DNA from: Methylocystaceae bacterium
GTDB lineage: Bacteria; Pseudomonadota; Alphaproteobacteria; Rhizobiales; Beijerinckiaceae
DNA length: 50,347 bases
Direction of reading: 5' to 3'
Assembly: GCA_014190435.1 (NCBI GenBank)
Contig: BJGJ01000008.1
Location: forward strand, 1 to 50,347
The position numbers and the translations under genes are program-made. How positions within the stretch are numbered: the first letter of the stretch is position 1; the number at the start of each line of letters is the position of its first letter. Below are positions 28,765 to 37,391 of the stretch, piece after piece. The notes beneath the pieces were generated by a model. That model was not told where the DNA came from. It saw only the letters and a program-made list of their open reading frames with translations, and did no database searches.

Positions 28765-29451
28765 TTATCTTGGCCCCATATCAACTTTTATCCCGAAGGA
28801 TTGCGCTAAAAAGAGCGCGCCATGCACCAAGCCTGCATTATCAATACCGTGACCTAGTCCCGCAGATAAATGCCATTGTGTCGGCACGTTATTTTCAGCC
28901 AAAGCGTTAGCAGACATCATTAAGGCCTCCGCTGGAATAAGCTCATCCTCTTCTCCATGCACGAGAAGAACAGCGGGAGGCTGCTGGTGACGGACAATCA
29001 CCGGGTCTGAGTTCTGCAAGGGCTCAACAAGCACGCCAGAATAGCCCAAAATTGCGCGCGGCGCATTTATACGTCGAAGCCCTGTATGCAACGCCATCAT
29101 TGTCCCTTGGCTAAATCCTACTAAAGCAAGAGAATGTTCAGTGAGACCAAGCCGGGAGAGTTCGGCGTCAAGAAAAGCATCCAGTGTTGGCTTAGCCGCA
29201 ACCACGCCCCGCCATCGCTCCTCTGGCTCGCGCATAGTCAACGGAAACCATTGCCGACCCATCGGCGACATTGAGCATCGTTCAGGCGCGTTCGGCGCCA
29301 CAAATTCTGCGTCTGGCAAAAAGCCACGCCATTGGCGGCCAATCTCGACTAGATCCGCGCCATCCGCGCCATACCCATGAAGAAAAACGACAAGTTGTCG
29401 ACACTTACCTGAATGCGCCTTTACTCTTGGCCCATCTATGATCTTCGACAT
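28765..29451 (-). CDS. Phospholipase/carboxylesterase (YpfH-like serine hydrolase)
   Basis: A 228-residue alpha/beta hydrolase of the phospholipase/carboxylesterase family. The VVFLHGYGADGADL oxyanion segment, the nucleophile GFSQGTMMAL, an Asp in VHGEEDELIP and the final His in GLGHGIDNAG form a complete triad. The start at 29451 has GGAGGT seven bases upstream, better than the 29469 start. It is convergent with the methyltransferase gene, with a 31-bp gap. Substrate is likely a short-chain ester or lysophospholipid; not proven. Confidence 0.87.
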   Translation of the reverse strand: MSKIIDGPRVKAHSGKCRQLVVFLHGYGADGADLVEIGRQWRGFLPDAEFVAPNAPERCSMSPMGRQWFPLTMREPEERWRGVVAAKPTLDAFLDAELSRLGLTEHSLALVGFSQGTMMALHTGLRRINAPRAILGYSGVLVEPLQNSDPVIVRHQQPPAVLLVHGEEDELIPAEALMMSANALAENNVPTQWHLSAGLGHGIDNAGLVHGALFLAQSFGIKVDMGPR

Positions 29452-30494
29452 TATGCGACCTCCATACACTCAATCATCTGTGTCGGAGCTTCGTTGGGGA
29501 AGGTCAAGTGGGGCGACAGCTGATATGAGGAAAGTTTTGTGTCTTTCCCCATGTCCTAGAAGCCGAAATTATAAGGTTTTAATAACGCTCGCGATAATTT
29601 TGAAACCAAAAATACATGCGCCTGCAAGTGTACTGTGCTTCACCATTAACATTGCCAAGTAAATATGATCAGGTCGCATCATAATTGTTTATTCTCCTGT
29701 GTTTAGGTGCCAGAAACCACAAGCTGCAATCAATTTTGCCAGGCACAAATTAAGCGTTTATTTGTCGAGCAAAATATATGCCGGTAGATCAAAGCCTGCG
29801 TGCGCAACACCCAAACAGTTCCGCCTTGAATTTAACCAGCGTAAACTCCAAGGATATGGATGATGCCTGTCCTTTAACCGCCAGTAGCCATGAGAGGATT
29901 TAGGGTCAAGTAGAACAACAGCCCGTTCATGATATTCGCGACAATATGTCACTCAAAAATTGGCCCAATCACCATAGGTGCGACCTTTTGTCCAACCATT
30001 TTGAGATTAAAATTAAATTTTTTACCCCGCATCAAAGATCAGAAAAAAAATTCACTGTAAAATTTTCCAAAATAAAAATGAATAGTTCGTTACCCAGAAA
30101 CTTGCGTACGTTAAAAAAACCTGAGCCTGTAAAGAGCGTCGTGCCGTGTAGGCTACTAATCTGCTTATGGCGCTGTTAACCATTTAACTTTGGATCTCAA
30201 AGCGCGTGAGGATTTTACCTAAGTCAAAAAATTAATTTAATTTTTTATCTGCGGGTATTTAATGAAAAATCGATCAATAAAAATAATTTTTCTAATCTTA
30301 AAATTGAATTGGCATCACATTCTCAAACTAGAACAAAAAAACTCGACAAAATATAATAGATTATCAATCGCTTAAAACAAATATTTTCTTGGTTTTCTGT
30401 AGTCTATTTCAAAAAAGAATTGCGATCTTAGTAATTGATCTATAATCTATAGATTAATCTTACAGCAGGAAGATTATATTAATTCTCAATTAAA
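29452..30494. other. AT-rich stretch with no convincing gene
   Basis: About 1,040 bp between the carboxylesterase and the glycosyltransferase. It becomes very AT-rich after 30180. The only possible coding stretch is a short minus-strand frame at 29758-29952. A short stem (GGAAAG with CTTTCC) lies near 29533-29552. I saw no tRNA, transposase or repeat of the neighbouring tRNA end. It could be decayed sequence or a regulatory/horizontally acquired region. Confidence 0.5.
29758..29952 (-). CDS. Possible small or remnant ORF
   Basis: A 64-codon frame with GTG start, closed by a stop directly upstream. The residues (for example HGYWRLKDRHHPYPWSLRW) have a normal amino-acid mix, including several Trp, Tyr and His, rather than the look of random AT-rich sequence. 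No Shine-Dalgarno is obvious, and I recognise no family. It could be a fragment of a lost gene. Confidence 0.2.
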   Translation of the reverse strand: MTYCREYHERAVVLLDPKSSHGYWRLKDRHHPYPWSLRWLNSRRNCLGVAHAGFDLPAYILLDK

Positions 30495-31730
30495 ATGATC
30501 ATGATAATGCAGAACAACAATTCATTAGATAAAAAAAATATTGCAATTATTTTCCCAGCTTGGACAAATTGCGGAACCTATAGAGTGGTCGTCGGGCAGA
30601 TTGCGGCCTATACTGAGCTGGGCGCTAATATTTATCCAATTGCTTTGAGTATGACGCCTAACTCAACGCCAGAAAACAAGTCAAAATGGCGAATTTTCCT
30701 GTCAGCTGCACACGAAATTAAGGATATTTGTCACCTTGGCGGCCCGCCCTTCACGTCCCTGCTGAGCTATGATTATCTTCGCAACGCCCTCTGGCCTTAT
30801 TTTCATGGCAATCATGCAAAAATTAGGACATGGCTCATTGATCACGCAAAGTTGCCAAAAGAAATCGAAACGCAGAACTTTGATTTAATTCACTGCAATC
30901 ACTTTTTTTCCATGCCTGTCGCAAAAAGGCTTGCGAGAGAGAAAACACCTATTTTACTTGAGACTCATGACATCCAGGCGCGACAATTTGAAATTATGAA
31001 TAAGCTAAATTGGTGTCTAAAACCAAGAGTAACTTATGAACAACTCCTAGCTGAGGAACTTGGCCAACTAGAAGAAGCTACCGCGCTCATTCATCTTAAC
31101 TCTGAAGAAAAAAGTCTATTTGAATCCCTCCTGCCCAATAAGAAACACCTATTACTATATCCCCGCACGAATAAGATCACGCCAACAACATTGGGCGATG
31201 AAGTTATTATGATCGCAGCAAACAATCCGCCAAATCTTGAAAGTATCTGCTGGTTATTAGACAAGGTAGCGCCACAAACAACAAATTTTTCAGTATCTAT
31301 TTATGGCGACGCCGATAAGGGCATGCAGAAATTTTTTCCTGAGTTATTTAACAAATTTAAATCAAACTTTAAAGGTGAAATAAAGCATCTTGAAGAGGCC
31401 TATCAAAACGCAAAAGCTATTATACTTCCTGCAATTAGCGGCCATGGCCTGTCGATAAAGACCGTAGAAGCGCTATCAACAGGCCTGCCGCTTATCGCTA
31501 CCTCAACCGCCTTCCGCGGCATGAATCTTCCTTCACAAAACTTACAAGGAGTATTCATTGCCGATACAGCAGAAGTTTTTGCTGCAGCTTTGGATGAATA
31601 TATCCTGAAGGATAGCTCATTGGACAATAAAATCCTCTCAAGCTTTGAAACGGTGGAATTTTACAATCAAACCTTTTCTCCTGCTCGGTATAAAGAGAAT
31701 CTAGCAAAAATCGCCGGTCAATTCGTCTAA
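30495..31730 (+). CDS. Glycosyltransferase (GT4-like)
   Basis: A 411-residue protein of the GT-B fold, probably transferring a sugar to a polysaccharide or lipid precursor on the cytoplasmic side. The N-terminal half reads NIAIIFPAWTNCGTYRVVVGQI. The C-terminal donor-binding domain has AIILPAISGHGLSIKTVEAL and TGLPLIATSTAFRGM, the pattern of GT4 enzymes. The strict EX7E motif is modified. The start is uncertain: three in-frame ATGs occur within the first five codons and no Shine-Dalgarno is clear. It has no glycosyltransferase neighbours, which is unusual for a surface-sugar gene. The surrounding sequence is AT-rich, and a tRNA-Arg lies 210 bp downstream. Confidence 0.8.
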   Translation: MIMIMQNNNSLDKKNIAIIFPAWTNCGTYRVVVGQIAAYTELGANIYPIALSMTPNSTPENKSKWRIFLSAAHEIKDICHLGGPPFTSLLSYDYLRNALWPYFHGNHAKIRTWLIDHAKLPKEIETQNFDLIHCNHFFSMPVAKRLAREKTPILLETHDIQARQFEIMNKLNWCLKPRVTYEQLLAEELGQLEEATALIHLNSEEKSLFESLLPNKKHLLLYPRTNKITPTTLGDEVIMIAANNPPNLESICWLLDKVAPQTTNFSVSIYGDADKGMQKFFPELFNKFKSNFKGEIKHLEEAYQNAKAIILPAISGHGLSIKTVEALSTGLPLIATSTAFRGMNLPSQNLQGVFIADTAEVFAAALDEYILKDSSLDNKILSSFETVEFYNQTFSPARYKENLAKIAGQFV

Positions 31731-31939
31731 GCGAATTGTACAAAAATACACTATCTTCCTTTCTCTCCCTAAATTAATTGTCCAATAAGAAATAATGGTT
31801 TGTGTAAATTAATATCTCTATAATGAGCAAGAAATATTCATAAGAGCGCCAGAAATTCAAATTCTTAGTTCTTGCCAAATGGTTCCTATAGCAGATGGCA
31901 GATATCACTTAGGGGGGTAAACAGAGCATATATGTCTAT

Positions 31940-32016
31940 TGGCGGTCCCGACAGGATTCGAACCTGTGACCTTCGGTTTAGGAAACCGCTGCTCTATCCT
32001 GCTGAGCTACGGAACC
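31940..32016 (-). tRNA. tRNA-Arg (anticodon CCT)
   Basis: On the minus strand the acceptor stem GGTTCCG pairs with CGGGACC (one T-G pair). The D arm has AGCTCAGCAGGATAGAGC, the anticodon loop is TTCCTAA (anticodon CCT, reading AGG) and the T arm has GGTTCGAATCC. CCA is encoded. Its 3' end points to the AT-rich side containing the glycosyltransferase gene. Confidence 0.97.
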
Positions 32017-32106
32017 GCTAGACGCCACATCTACCATAGCTTAAATTTTTGAAAAGATCGCTCTTCATTTATTATAAGTTTTATATCCAATTTTTTGGAG
32101 ATCCCT

Positions 32107-33588
32107 ATGTTTCCTTCATCACATCTGTCGCATGTATTGAACAAGGGGGATTTTGACCTCTTACAAACTCAATTACGAGAAAAGTTACTTGATGCGCAGT
32201 ACGACCTAGCAAAAGAAAAGCGCGCCTCGGTATTGGTATTAATCAACGGGTCGGATGGCGCGGGAAAAGGAGAAGTAATAAATCAGCTATACGAATGGTT
32301 GGATGATCATTTTGTTGAAACATTATGCTACGCCAAACCAACTGAGGATGAACAGGCTCATCCGCCGGCTTGGCGTTATTGGCGGGACCTGCCGGCGAAA
32401 GGACGCATTGGCCTTGTACTTGGATCTTGGCATCATAATATTTTGCGTGCGCGCGCCTTAGGAATTCTCGACAAGATAAGCTACACAGCCGCGCTGGATG
32501 AAATCAATCGAAATGAAGAAATGCTTCGACTGGAGGGAGTCCATTTATTAAAAATTTGGCTCGCCCTTGAAGAAGATGAAGCGCGTCGTCGTTTCAAGAG
32601 TAAACATAAAGCAATCGAGGGACTGAAACGTCCCCTTGTTACTGAATGGGCGGAAATTAAAGGCCAAAAAGCTGTCCAGCGCTTGAATGAAGCTGCGCAA
32701 GAAATGATTGAATTGACCTCAACTGGAGATGCGCCATGGTCAGTGGTGTCGGCTGAGCACCCGCAGTATCGCAACGCCGCGGTTGGCGACTTGCTTCTTC
32801 AGACATTGACCAACACCATCGGCATCCCTGACGTGGTCAGAGCGACTCAATCCTTAAGCGCCTCCATATCAGCATTACCAAAACCAAACCTAAGCGCTCG
32901 CTTGGATCTTACAGCAAGCATCAGCGCTGAGACATATGTCTCTGCGCTAAATGAATTACAAAACCGCTTGAATGCCGTAACAAAATCTAAAAAATTTAAT
33001 AGAAAAGGTCTCGTCATTCTATTTGAAGGCAATGACGCCGCTGGTAAAGGGGGCGCAATACGTCGTGTTCGTGAAGCTTTAGATCCCAGACGCTTTCGCG
33101 TAATAGGCGTTTCTGCACCGACAGATGAGGAGAGGGCGCGCCCTTATCTGTGGCGTTTTTGGCGCCATATACCTCGGCGAGGGAATGTCACGATCTTTGA
33201 TCGCAGTTGGTATGGGCGCGTGCTTGTGGAGCGCGTAGAAGGATTCGCCTCGCGCGATCAATGGATGCGCGCCTACCAAGAAATTAATGATTTTGAACGG
33301 CAATTAAATGAGGCAAATTACTGTGTAATAAAATTCTGGCTGGCTATATCGGCTGACGAACAACTCAATCGCTTTAATAGTCGCGAGTCTGAGGCTTATA
33401 AAAGACATAAATTAACGCCTGAAGATTGGCGTAACCGTGAAAAGTGGCCCTCTTACGAAGAGGCAATGACCGACATGATTGACCGCACCAGCTTTAGCCA
33501 CGCGCCTTGGACTCTTGTAGAAGCGAATGATAAAAAATACGCTCGTATTAAGGTTCTAAAAACAATTGTTGAAAGGCTTGGATCATAA
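32107..33588 (+). CDS. pap: Polyphosphate:AMP phosphotransferase (two PPK2 domains)
   Basis: This enzyme phosphorylates AMP to ADP using polyphosphate. The 493-residue length and two tandem PPK2 domains fit the class. The first domain has the Walker A motif NGSDGAGKGEVINQLYEWL near residue 45, and the second has EGNDAAGKGGAIRRVREALD near residue 307. Both also have the Walker B-like segments (WRYWRDLPAKGRIGLVLGSW and IPRRGNVTIFDRSWYGRVLVE, quoted in parts). The second domain keeps the canonical DRSWY; the first has LGSWHH instead, suggesting only the second is fully catalytic. The ATG at 32107 follows TTTTGGAGATCCCT. Confidence 0.92.
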   Translation: MFPSSHLSHVLNKGDFDLLQTQLREKLLDAQYDLAKEKRASVLVLINGSDGAGKGEVINQLYEWLDDHFVETLCYAKPTEDEQAHPPAWRYWRDLPAKGRIGLVLGSWHHNILRARALGILDKISYTAALDEINRNEEMLRLEGVHLLKIWLALEEDEARRRFKSKHKAIEGLKRPLVTEWAEIKGQKAVQRLNEAAQEMIELTSTGDAPWSVVSAEHPQYRNAAVGDLLLQTLTNTIGIPDVVRATQSLSASISALPKPNLSARLDLTASISAETYVSALNELQNRLNAVTKSKKFNRKGLVILFEGNDAAGKGGAIRRVREALDPRRFRVIGVSAPTDEERARPYLWRFWRHIPRRGNVTIFDRSWYGRVLVERVEGFASRDQWMRAYQEINDFERQLNEANYCVIKFWLAISADEQLNRFNSRESEAYKRHKLTPEDWRNREKWPSYEEAMTDMIDRTSFSHAPWTLVEANDKKYARIKVLKTIVERLGS

Positions 33589-33686
33589 AAAATCACCCTC
33601 TTCGTAAAGCGCCATGAGATTGCCCAGGTAATCAAATAGACCTAAACTTCAGCGATCTTTATGCTGCTATTACTATTGGATAGTCC

Positions 33687-34571
33687 ATGAGCAAGCCTAT
33701 TAGAAAAGCGATATTCCCAGTTGCCGGCCTTGGCACACGATTTCTCCCTGCTACAAAAGCTATTCCAAAAGAAATGCTCACCGTTGTAGACCGGCCAGTT
33801 GTGCAGCATGTAGTCGATGAAGCGAGAGAGGCAGGTATCGAGCATTTTGTGTTTGTTACGGGACGAGGCAAAGGCGTAATCGAAGACCATTTCGATATGG
33901 CCTACGAACTCGAAGATACGTTGCGTAAACGAAATAAATTTGCTGAATATGACGCCTTACTTGCCGATCTGCCGAAGGCTGGGGCAACCAGCTTTACCCG
34001 TCAGCAAGCTCCTTTAGGTCTAGGGCACGCTGTATGGTGCGCGAGAGAGATTATTGGCGATGAACCTTTCGCGGTATTGTTACCCGATATGATTACGCTT
34101 CCAGCTGAGAAAAAAACATCTCGCTGTCTTGCTCAAGTAGTCGCCGCTTATGAAAAACATGGTGGCAATATAATCGCCGTAGAAGAAGTTAGACCTGAAG
34201 AGACGCATCAATATGGCGTCGTAAAAAAAGGGAATGACTACGGGAATAGTTTTGAAATCACTGGAATGGTCGAAAAACCCCCACAGGGAACGGCGCCAAG
34301 CAATTTTATTATATCTGGTAGATATATTCTTGAGCCAGAAATCTTCGGTATATTAGAAAAAGGCGAAAAGGGCGCAGGCGGCGAGATCCAGCTCACTGAT
34401 GCAATGATCCAGTTAGCGCGTCAAAGACCTTTTCATGGGGTTTTTTTTGATGGACGCACGTATGACACGGGATCAAAATTAGGATTTCTTACCGCGAATG
34501 TCGCCTTCGGCCTTTCCCGCGCTGACGTGAAAGACAGTCTTAGAGCGGAAATCATAAAATTGCTTGGTTAA
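33687..34571 (+). CDS. galU: UTP-glucose-1-phosphate uridylyltransferase
   Basis: GalU makes UDP-glucose from UTP and glucose 1-phosphate for glycan and polysaccharide synthesis. The 294-residue product has the nucleotidyltransferase motif [20 protein letters not shown] at the start and [30 protein letters not shown] and the VEKP block follow. It lies about 100 bp after pap on the same strand, and irr converges on it. Confidence 0.96.
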   Translation: MSKPIRKAIFPVAGLGTRFLPATKAIPKEMLTVVDRPVVQHVVDEAREAGIEHFVFVTGRGKGVIEDHFDMAYELEDTLRKRNKFAEYDALLADLPKAGATSFTRQQAPLGLGHAVWCAREIIGDEPFAVLLPDMITLPAEKKTSRCLAQVVAAYEKHGGNIIAVEEVRPEETHQYGVVKKGNDYGNSFEITGMVEKPPQGTAPSNFIISGRYILEPEIFGILEKGEKGAGGEIQLTDAMIQLARQRPFHGVFFDGRTYDTGSKLGFLTANVAFGLSRADVKDSLRAEIIKLLG

Positions 34572-34640
34572 TAACTAACGCCCAAGCCGTTTTGCGCGGC
34601 TAAATGTTACTGGCCATCTTTAGAGCAACAATTCAGCAAG

Positions 34641-35120
34641 TCAGCCACGCTTTGGTTGAATGCGAATAATCACGTCACAGCCAACAATTTCCATCCCCTC
34701 AGGAGGAGCCGGCAAACGAGAAAATTCGACAGAGCCGTCGGCTGCGTCAAACATGCGCCCTGTCGACTCATCCATAAAATGATGATGTGGGGACGTCCGG
34801 GTATGAAAATAGGTGCGGGGGCCTTGCACAGCGATTTCACGCAACAAACCCGCACCAGCAAATTGATTAAGGGTGTTGTAAACAGTTGAAAGGGACATGG
34901 ACAGTCCCGCTTCGCGCGCTTCGGCATGCAGCGCCTCGGCGCTCACATGACGATCCCCCTTGCCGAAGAGCAATCGGCTCAGGGCTAGTCGCTGAACCGT
35001 TGGACGTAGGCCCGCACCCCTGAGGCGCGCCTTTAATTCAGAAGGGCGCTGTGAGAATGTCTCTTCCCCACGAAGCCGTGGAGGCTTAGCATAACTGGAC
35101 GTCACAGGCTGATGGGTCAT
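34641..35120 (-). CDS. irr: Irr-type Fur-family iron-responsive regulator
   Basis: Irr is the haem-responsive repressor/activator of iron-related genes in rhizobia and relatives, replacing Fur there. The product (about 159 residues) has the Fur-family winged helix with LRGAGLRPTVQRLALSRLLFGKG and SLSTVYNTLNQFAGAGLL. The HHHF sequence (SPHHHFMDE) is the characteristic HHH haem-binding motif of Irr, while the usual HHDH and the C-terminal CxxC of Fur are lacking. The start is uncertain: 35120 (MTHQPV) gives normal length, whereas the frame is open to 35246. It is divergent from an MltB-like gene and convergent with galU. Confidence 0.9.
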   Translation of the reverse strand: MTHQPVTSSYAKPPRLRGEETFSQRPSELKARLRGAGLRPTVQRLALSRLLFGKGDRHVSAEALHAEAREAGLSMSLSTVYNTLNQFAGAGLLREIAVQGPRTYFHTRTSPHHHFMDESTGRMFDAADGSVEFSRLPAPPEGMEIVGCDVIIRIQPKRG

Positions 35121-35255
35121 GTGGTTGACTTGCGAGCGCACTCGCTCCCTGAAATCATATAGTTCTAACGCCAATAGAGGGCAGCGCCTTGTATCTGTCA
35201 AACAAAATGGCGGAAGATGTAACCTTTCTAAAGAAGCCGCAGCCAAATAAAAGTA

Positions 35256-36470
35256 ATGCCCTTGCTCAAGCTCTCTCTTAACGCAGCGATCAATCGCCGC
35301 AAATTTTTAGCTCTAGGCCTATATGGGATCGTCGCCCGCGCCCAAGCTAGCGCCGCGATTGAAAACTCCTTCCAGAATTTTATCGAGGAACTCTGGCCAG
35401 CCGCCCAGCAAGCAGGGATTTCCAGGTCCCTCTTTGATACTGTTGCAACAGGACTTACGCCAGAAGCCAGCATCCTGAATAAGCCCCAATCTCAAGCAGA
35501 GTTTACAATTGCAATCCCCGCTTATGTCGCCAGTGTTTTAACCCCAAAACGGATTTCCCGTGGCCGCATAGTTGCAAATGGGCTAGATGAGGCTTTGGCG
35601 CATGCTAGCCGACGTCATGGGGTCCCAGGCGAAATTCTGATCGCTATCCTGGGCATTGAGAGTAATTACGGCGTATCAACCGGCAACGCAGATATTTTTC
35701 GCGTCCTTGCAACGCTAGCCTGGAGCGGGCACCGATCAGAGGTATTCGTTTCTGAGTTTATTGCAGCGCTCTCTATTCTTCAAAATGGAGACGCTAGTAG
35801 AGGCCAATTACGCGGTTCTTGGGCAGGCGCAATGGGACAGCCGCAATTTATGCCCTCAGCCTATTTGAAATATGCGGAAAGCAATAATAGCGGACATGCT
35901 CCTGACATCTGGCGTTCTGCGGAGGACACAGTCGCATCAATTGCTAATTTTTTGGAAAAATCTGGATGGAAGGCAGATTTACCAGCCATCGTCGAAGGGC
36001 AATTACCAGAAAATTATGATTATGCTGCGATGGATCTCGATTTTTCCCAGTGGCGATCACTTGGCGTTACACAAGCCAATGGGGCAAGTTTACCAAAAAA
36101 CGGAGCGGCTAGCCTTTATTTTCCTGCCGGCGCGACTGGTCCCTGCTTTCTTATCACCGAGAACTTTGAAGTCATCCGCAAATACAATATGTCTGACGCT
36201 TATGCGCTCTCCGTTGCATTGCTTGCCGAACGCATCGCTGGTCGCGGAACGCTCTCTACTCCCTGGCCTAAAGTGACACCCCTTTCAACAAATGAGGTTA
36301 AATCTCTTCAGCGCCTTCTTGCTGCACGCGGATTCTATCGCGGTACTTTTGATGGAAAACTTGGACGCTCGAGCCGTAATGCAATTCACGCAATTCAAAT
36401 CGATCAAGGCTGGATCCCTGCAGATGGATTTGCGACGCGCAGGCTACTAGCTAAGCTGAGCGCTCTTTGA
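35256..36470 (+). CDS. MltB-like lytic murein transglycosylase
   Basis: A 404-residue lytic transglycosylase of the SLT_2/MltB type. An export signal is present: NRRKFLALGLYGIVARAQA has the RR-K-F-L pattern of a twin-arginine signal. The catalytic Glu is Glu135 in LIAILGIESNYGVSTG. Later GSWAGAMGQPQFMPSAYL is the family signature. A C-terminal peptidoglycan-binding domain (about residues 345-404) contains LAARGFYRGTFDGKLG. It is divergent from irr, and the GNAT gene converges on it. No lipobox Cys is seen, so it is probably soluble in the periplasm. Confidence 0.9.
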   Translation: MPLLKLSLNAAINRRKFLALGLYGIVARAQASAAIENSFQNFIEELWPAAQQAGISRSLFDTVATGLTPEASILNKPQSQAEFTIAIPAYVASVLTPKRISRGRIVANGLDEALAHASRRHGVPGEILIAILGIESNYGVSTGNADIFRVLATLAWSGHRSEVFVSEFIAALSILQNGDASRGQLRGSWAGAMGQPQFMPSAYLKYAESNNSGHAPDIWRSAEDTVASIANFLEKSGWKADLPAIVEGQLPENYDYAAMDLDFSQWRSLGVTQANGASLPKNGAASLYFPAGATGPCFLITENFEVIRKYNMSDAYALSVALLAERIAGRGTLSTPWPKVTPLSTNEVKSLQRLLAARGFYRGTFDGKLGRSSRNAIHAIQIDQGWIPADGFATRRLLAKLSAL

Positions 36471-36512
36471 ACGACAAATCATTAAAATTTTTTTTACAGA
36501 CGAAAACTTCAT

Positions 36513-37034
36513 TCACAAAGCTGGAGCAGAAATGAACCCAAAGGCTATGCGAGACAACATATTATCTCCAAAACGTTCCTCTGCTTGACGCACAGCCTGT
36601 CCGCCAAGTCGGCCATAGAAACTTAAAGCCTTGCTATTATCTGCAAGCGCCCAAACAATCGTTGAAAGATATCCATAAGCTGCCAACTCGCGACGAGAGA
36701 CATTAAAAAGCTGCCGCCCAAATCCTAATCCTTGATATTGCGGCAAAAGATATAACTCAAAGATCTCACCAGAATAAGGCATTGTCGGTACGCGATTGCG
36801 CCCGAAGGTGGAATAACCAACAATTAATTCGTCAATTTCTAGAACGAGCAGGCCGCTGCCGCGCAAAATGGCGGCGCGCCACCAGTCCGGCCCCCGACGC
36901 GCAATCATTCGCTCAAGTTCGATGCCTGGGATAACCCCACGATACGCCTCACGCCAAGAGGCGTCATGAGCCTGGGCGATATCGCCCGCGTCACCTCGTT
37001 TAGCATGCCGAATTGAGACAATCGTCTTTACCAT
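36513..37034 (-). CDS. GNAT family N-acetyltransferase
   Basis: A 173-residue GCN5-related acetyltransferase. The acetyl-CoA binding motif A is LYLLPQYQGLGFGRQLF, with the preceding VEIDELIVGYS-type strand and the C-terminal KALSFYGRLGG motif B, so the domain is complete. The start MVKTIVSIRHAKRGDAGDI fits the family; the frame is open 15 codons further. The acceptor substrate is unknown. It is divergent from leuA and lies next to the long leader of that gene. Confidence 0.85.
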   Translation of the reverse strand: MVKTIVSIRHAKRGDAGDIAQAHDASWREAYRGVIPGIELERMIARRGPDWWRAAILRGSGLLVLEIDELIVGYSTFGRNRVPTMPYSGEIFELYLLPQYQGLGFGRQLFNVSRRELAAYGYLSTIVWALADNSKALSFYGRLGGQAVRQAEERFGDNMLSRIAFGFISAPAL

Positions 37035-37143
37035 AAGGTTGATGTTAGGGCGCAAATTATCGTTTGGGCAAGTGCCCATGCCTAGAAGTAAAAAAAATAA
37101 TAAATAAGCCGCCTAACAGATATTCTAACTGGGCTTGCAAGCG

Positions 37144-37391
37144 ATGCCGGCATTGCCTATGATTTTATTATCGGTCAACAATCTGAGTGCCACATTCTTG
37201 CAAGCTAATGCCGTTTATTTGCGCAGCGTAAAAAAAGGGGACGTATTCTTCCCCCTACTCCAGACGCGCGCGCTCGTGCGCCTGCTGCTTCCCTGCCCCT
37301 GATCGTCCGCCGGGTTAAACCCAGACAATCAGGGGATAAACTCAGGCGATAATATAGTTCTCTTTAGGCGCACATACCGGAAATCTTGATA
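37144..37391 (+). promoter_or_regulatory. leuA leader: candidate leucine attenuation region
   Basis: A reading frame opening at ATG 37144 (or 37159) ends at TGA 37300-37302. Its last 17 codons hold six leucines, including CTG CTG CTT just before the stop. The stop falls inside a structure: CGCCTG (37279-37284) can pair with CAGGCG (37343-37348), CCCCTGAT (37296-37303) with ATCAGGGG (37328-37335), and GGG with CCC in the centre (37312-37322). No T-tract follows the stem, so a standard transcription terminator is not seen. The true start of the peptide is unclear, because no good Shine-Dalgarno is present. Confidence 0.45.

Noticed and set aside
29946-30179. 77-codon plus-strand frame in the AT-rich gap
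   Set aside because: Lys/Phe-rich translation typical of AT-rich non-coding DNA, no start signal.
29452-32016. Integrative element with att repeats at tRNA-Arg(CCT)
   Set aside because: I found no integrase gene and no second copy of the tRNA 3' end in the window.
34641-35246. Long N-terminal extension of irr from the 35246 start
   Set aside because: The extra 42 residues do not match the family, and 35120 gives the normal Irr length.
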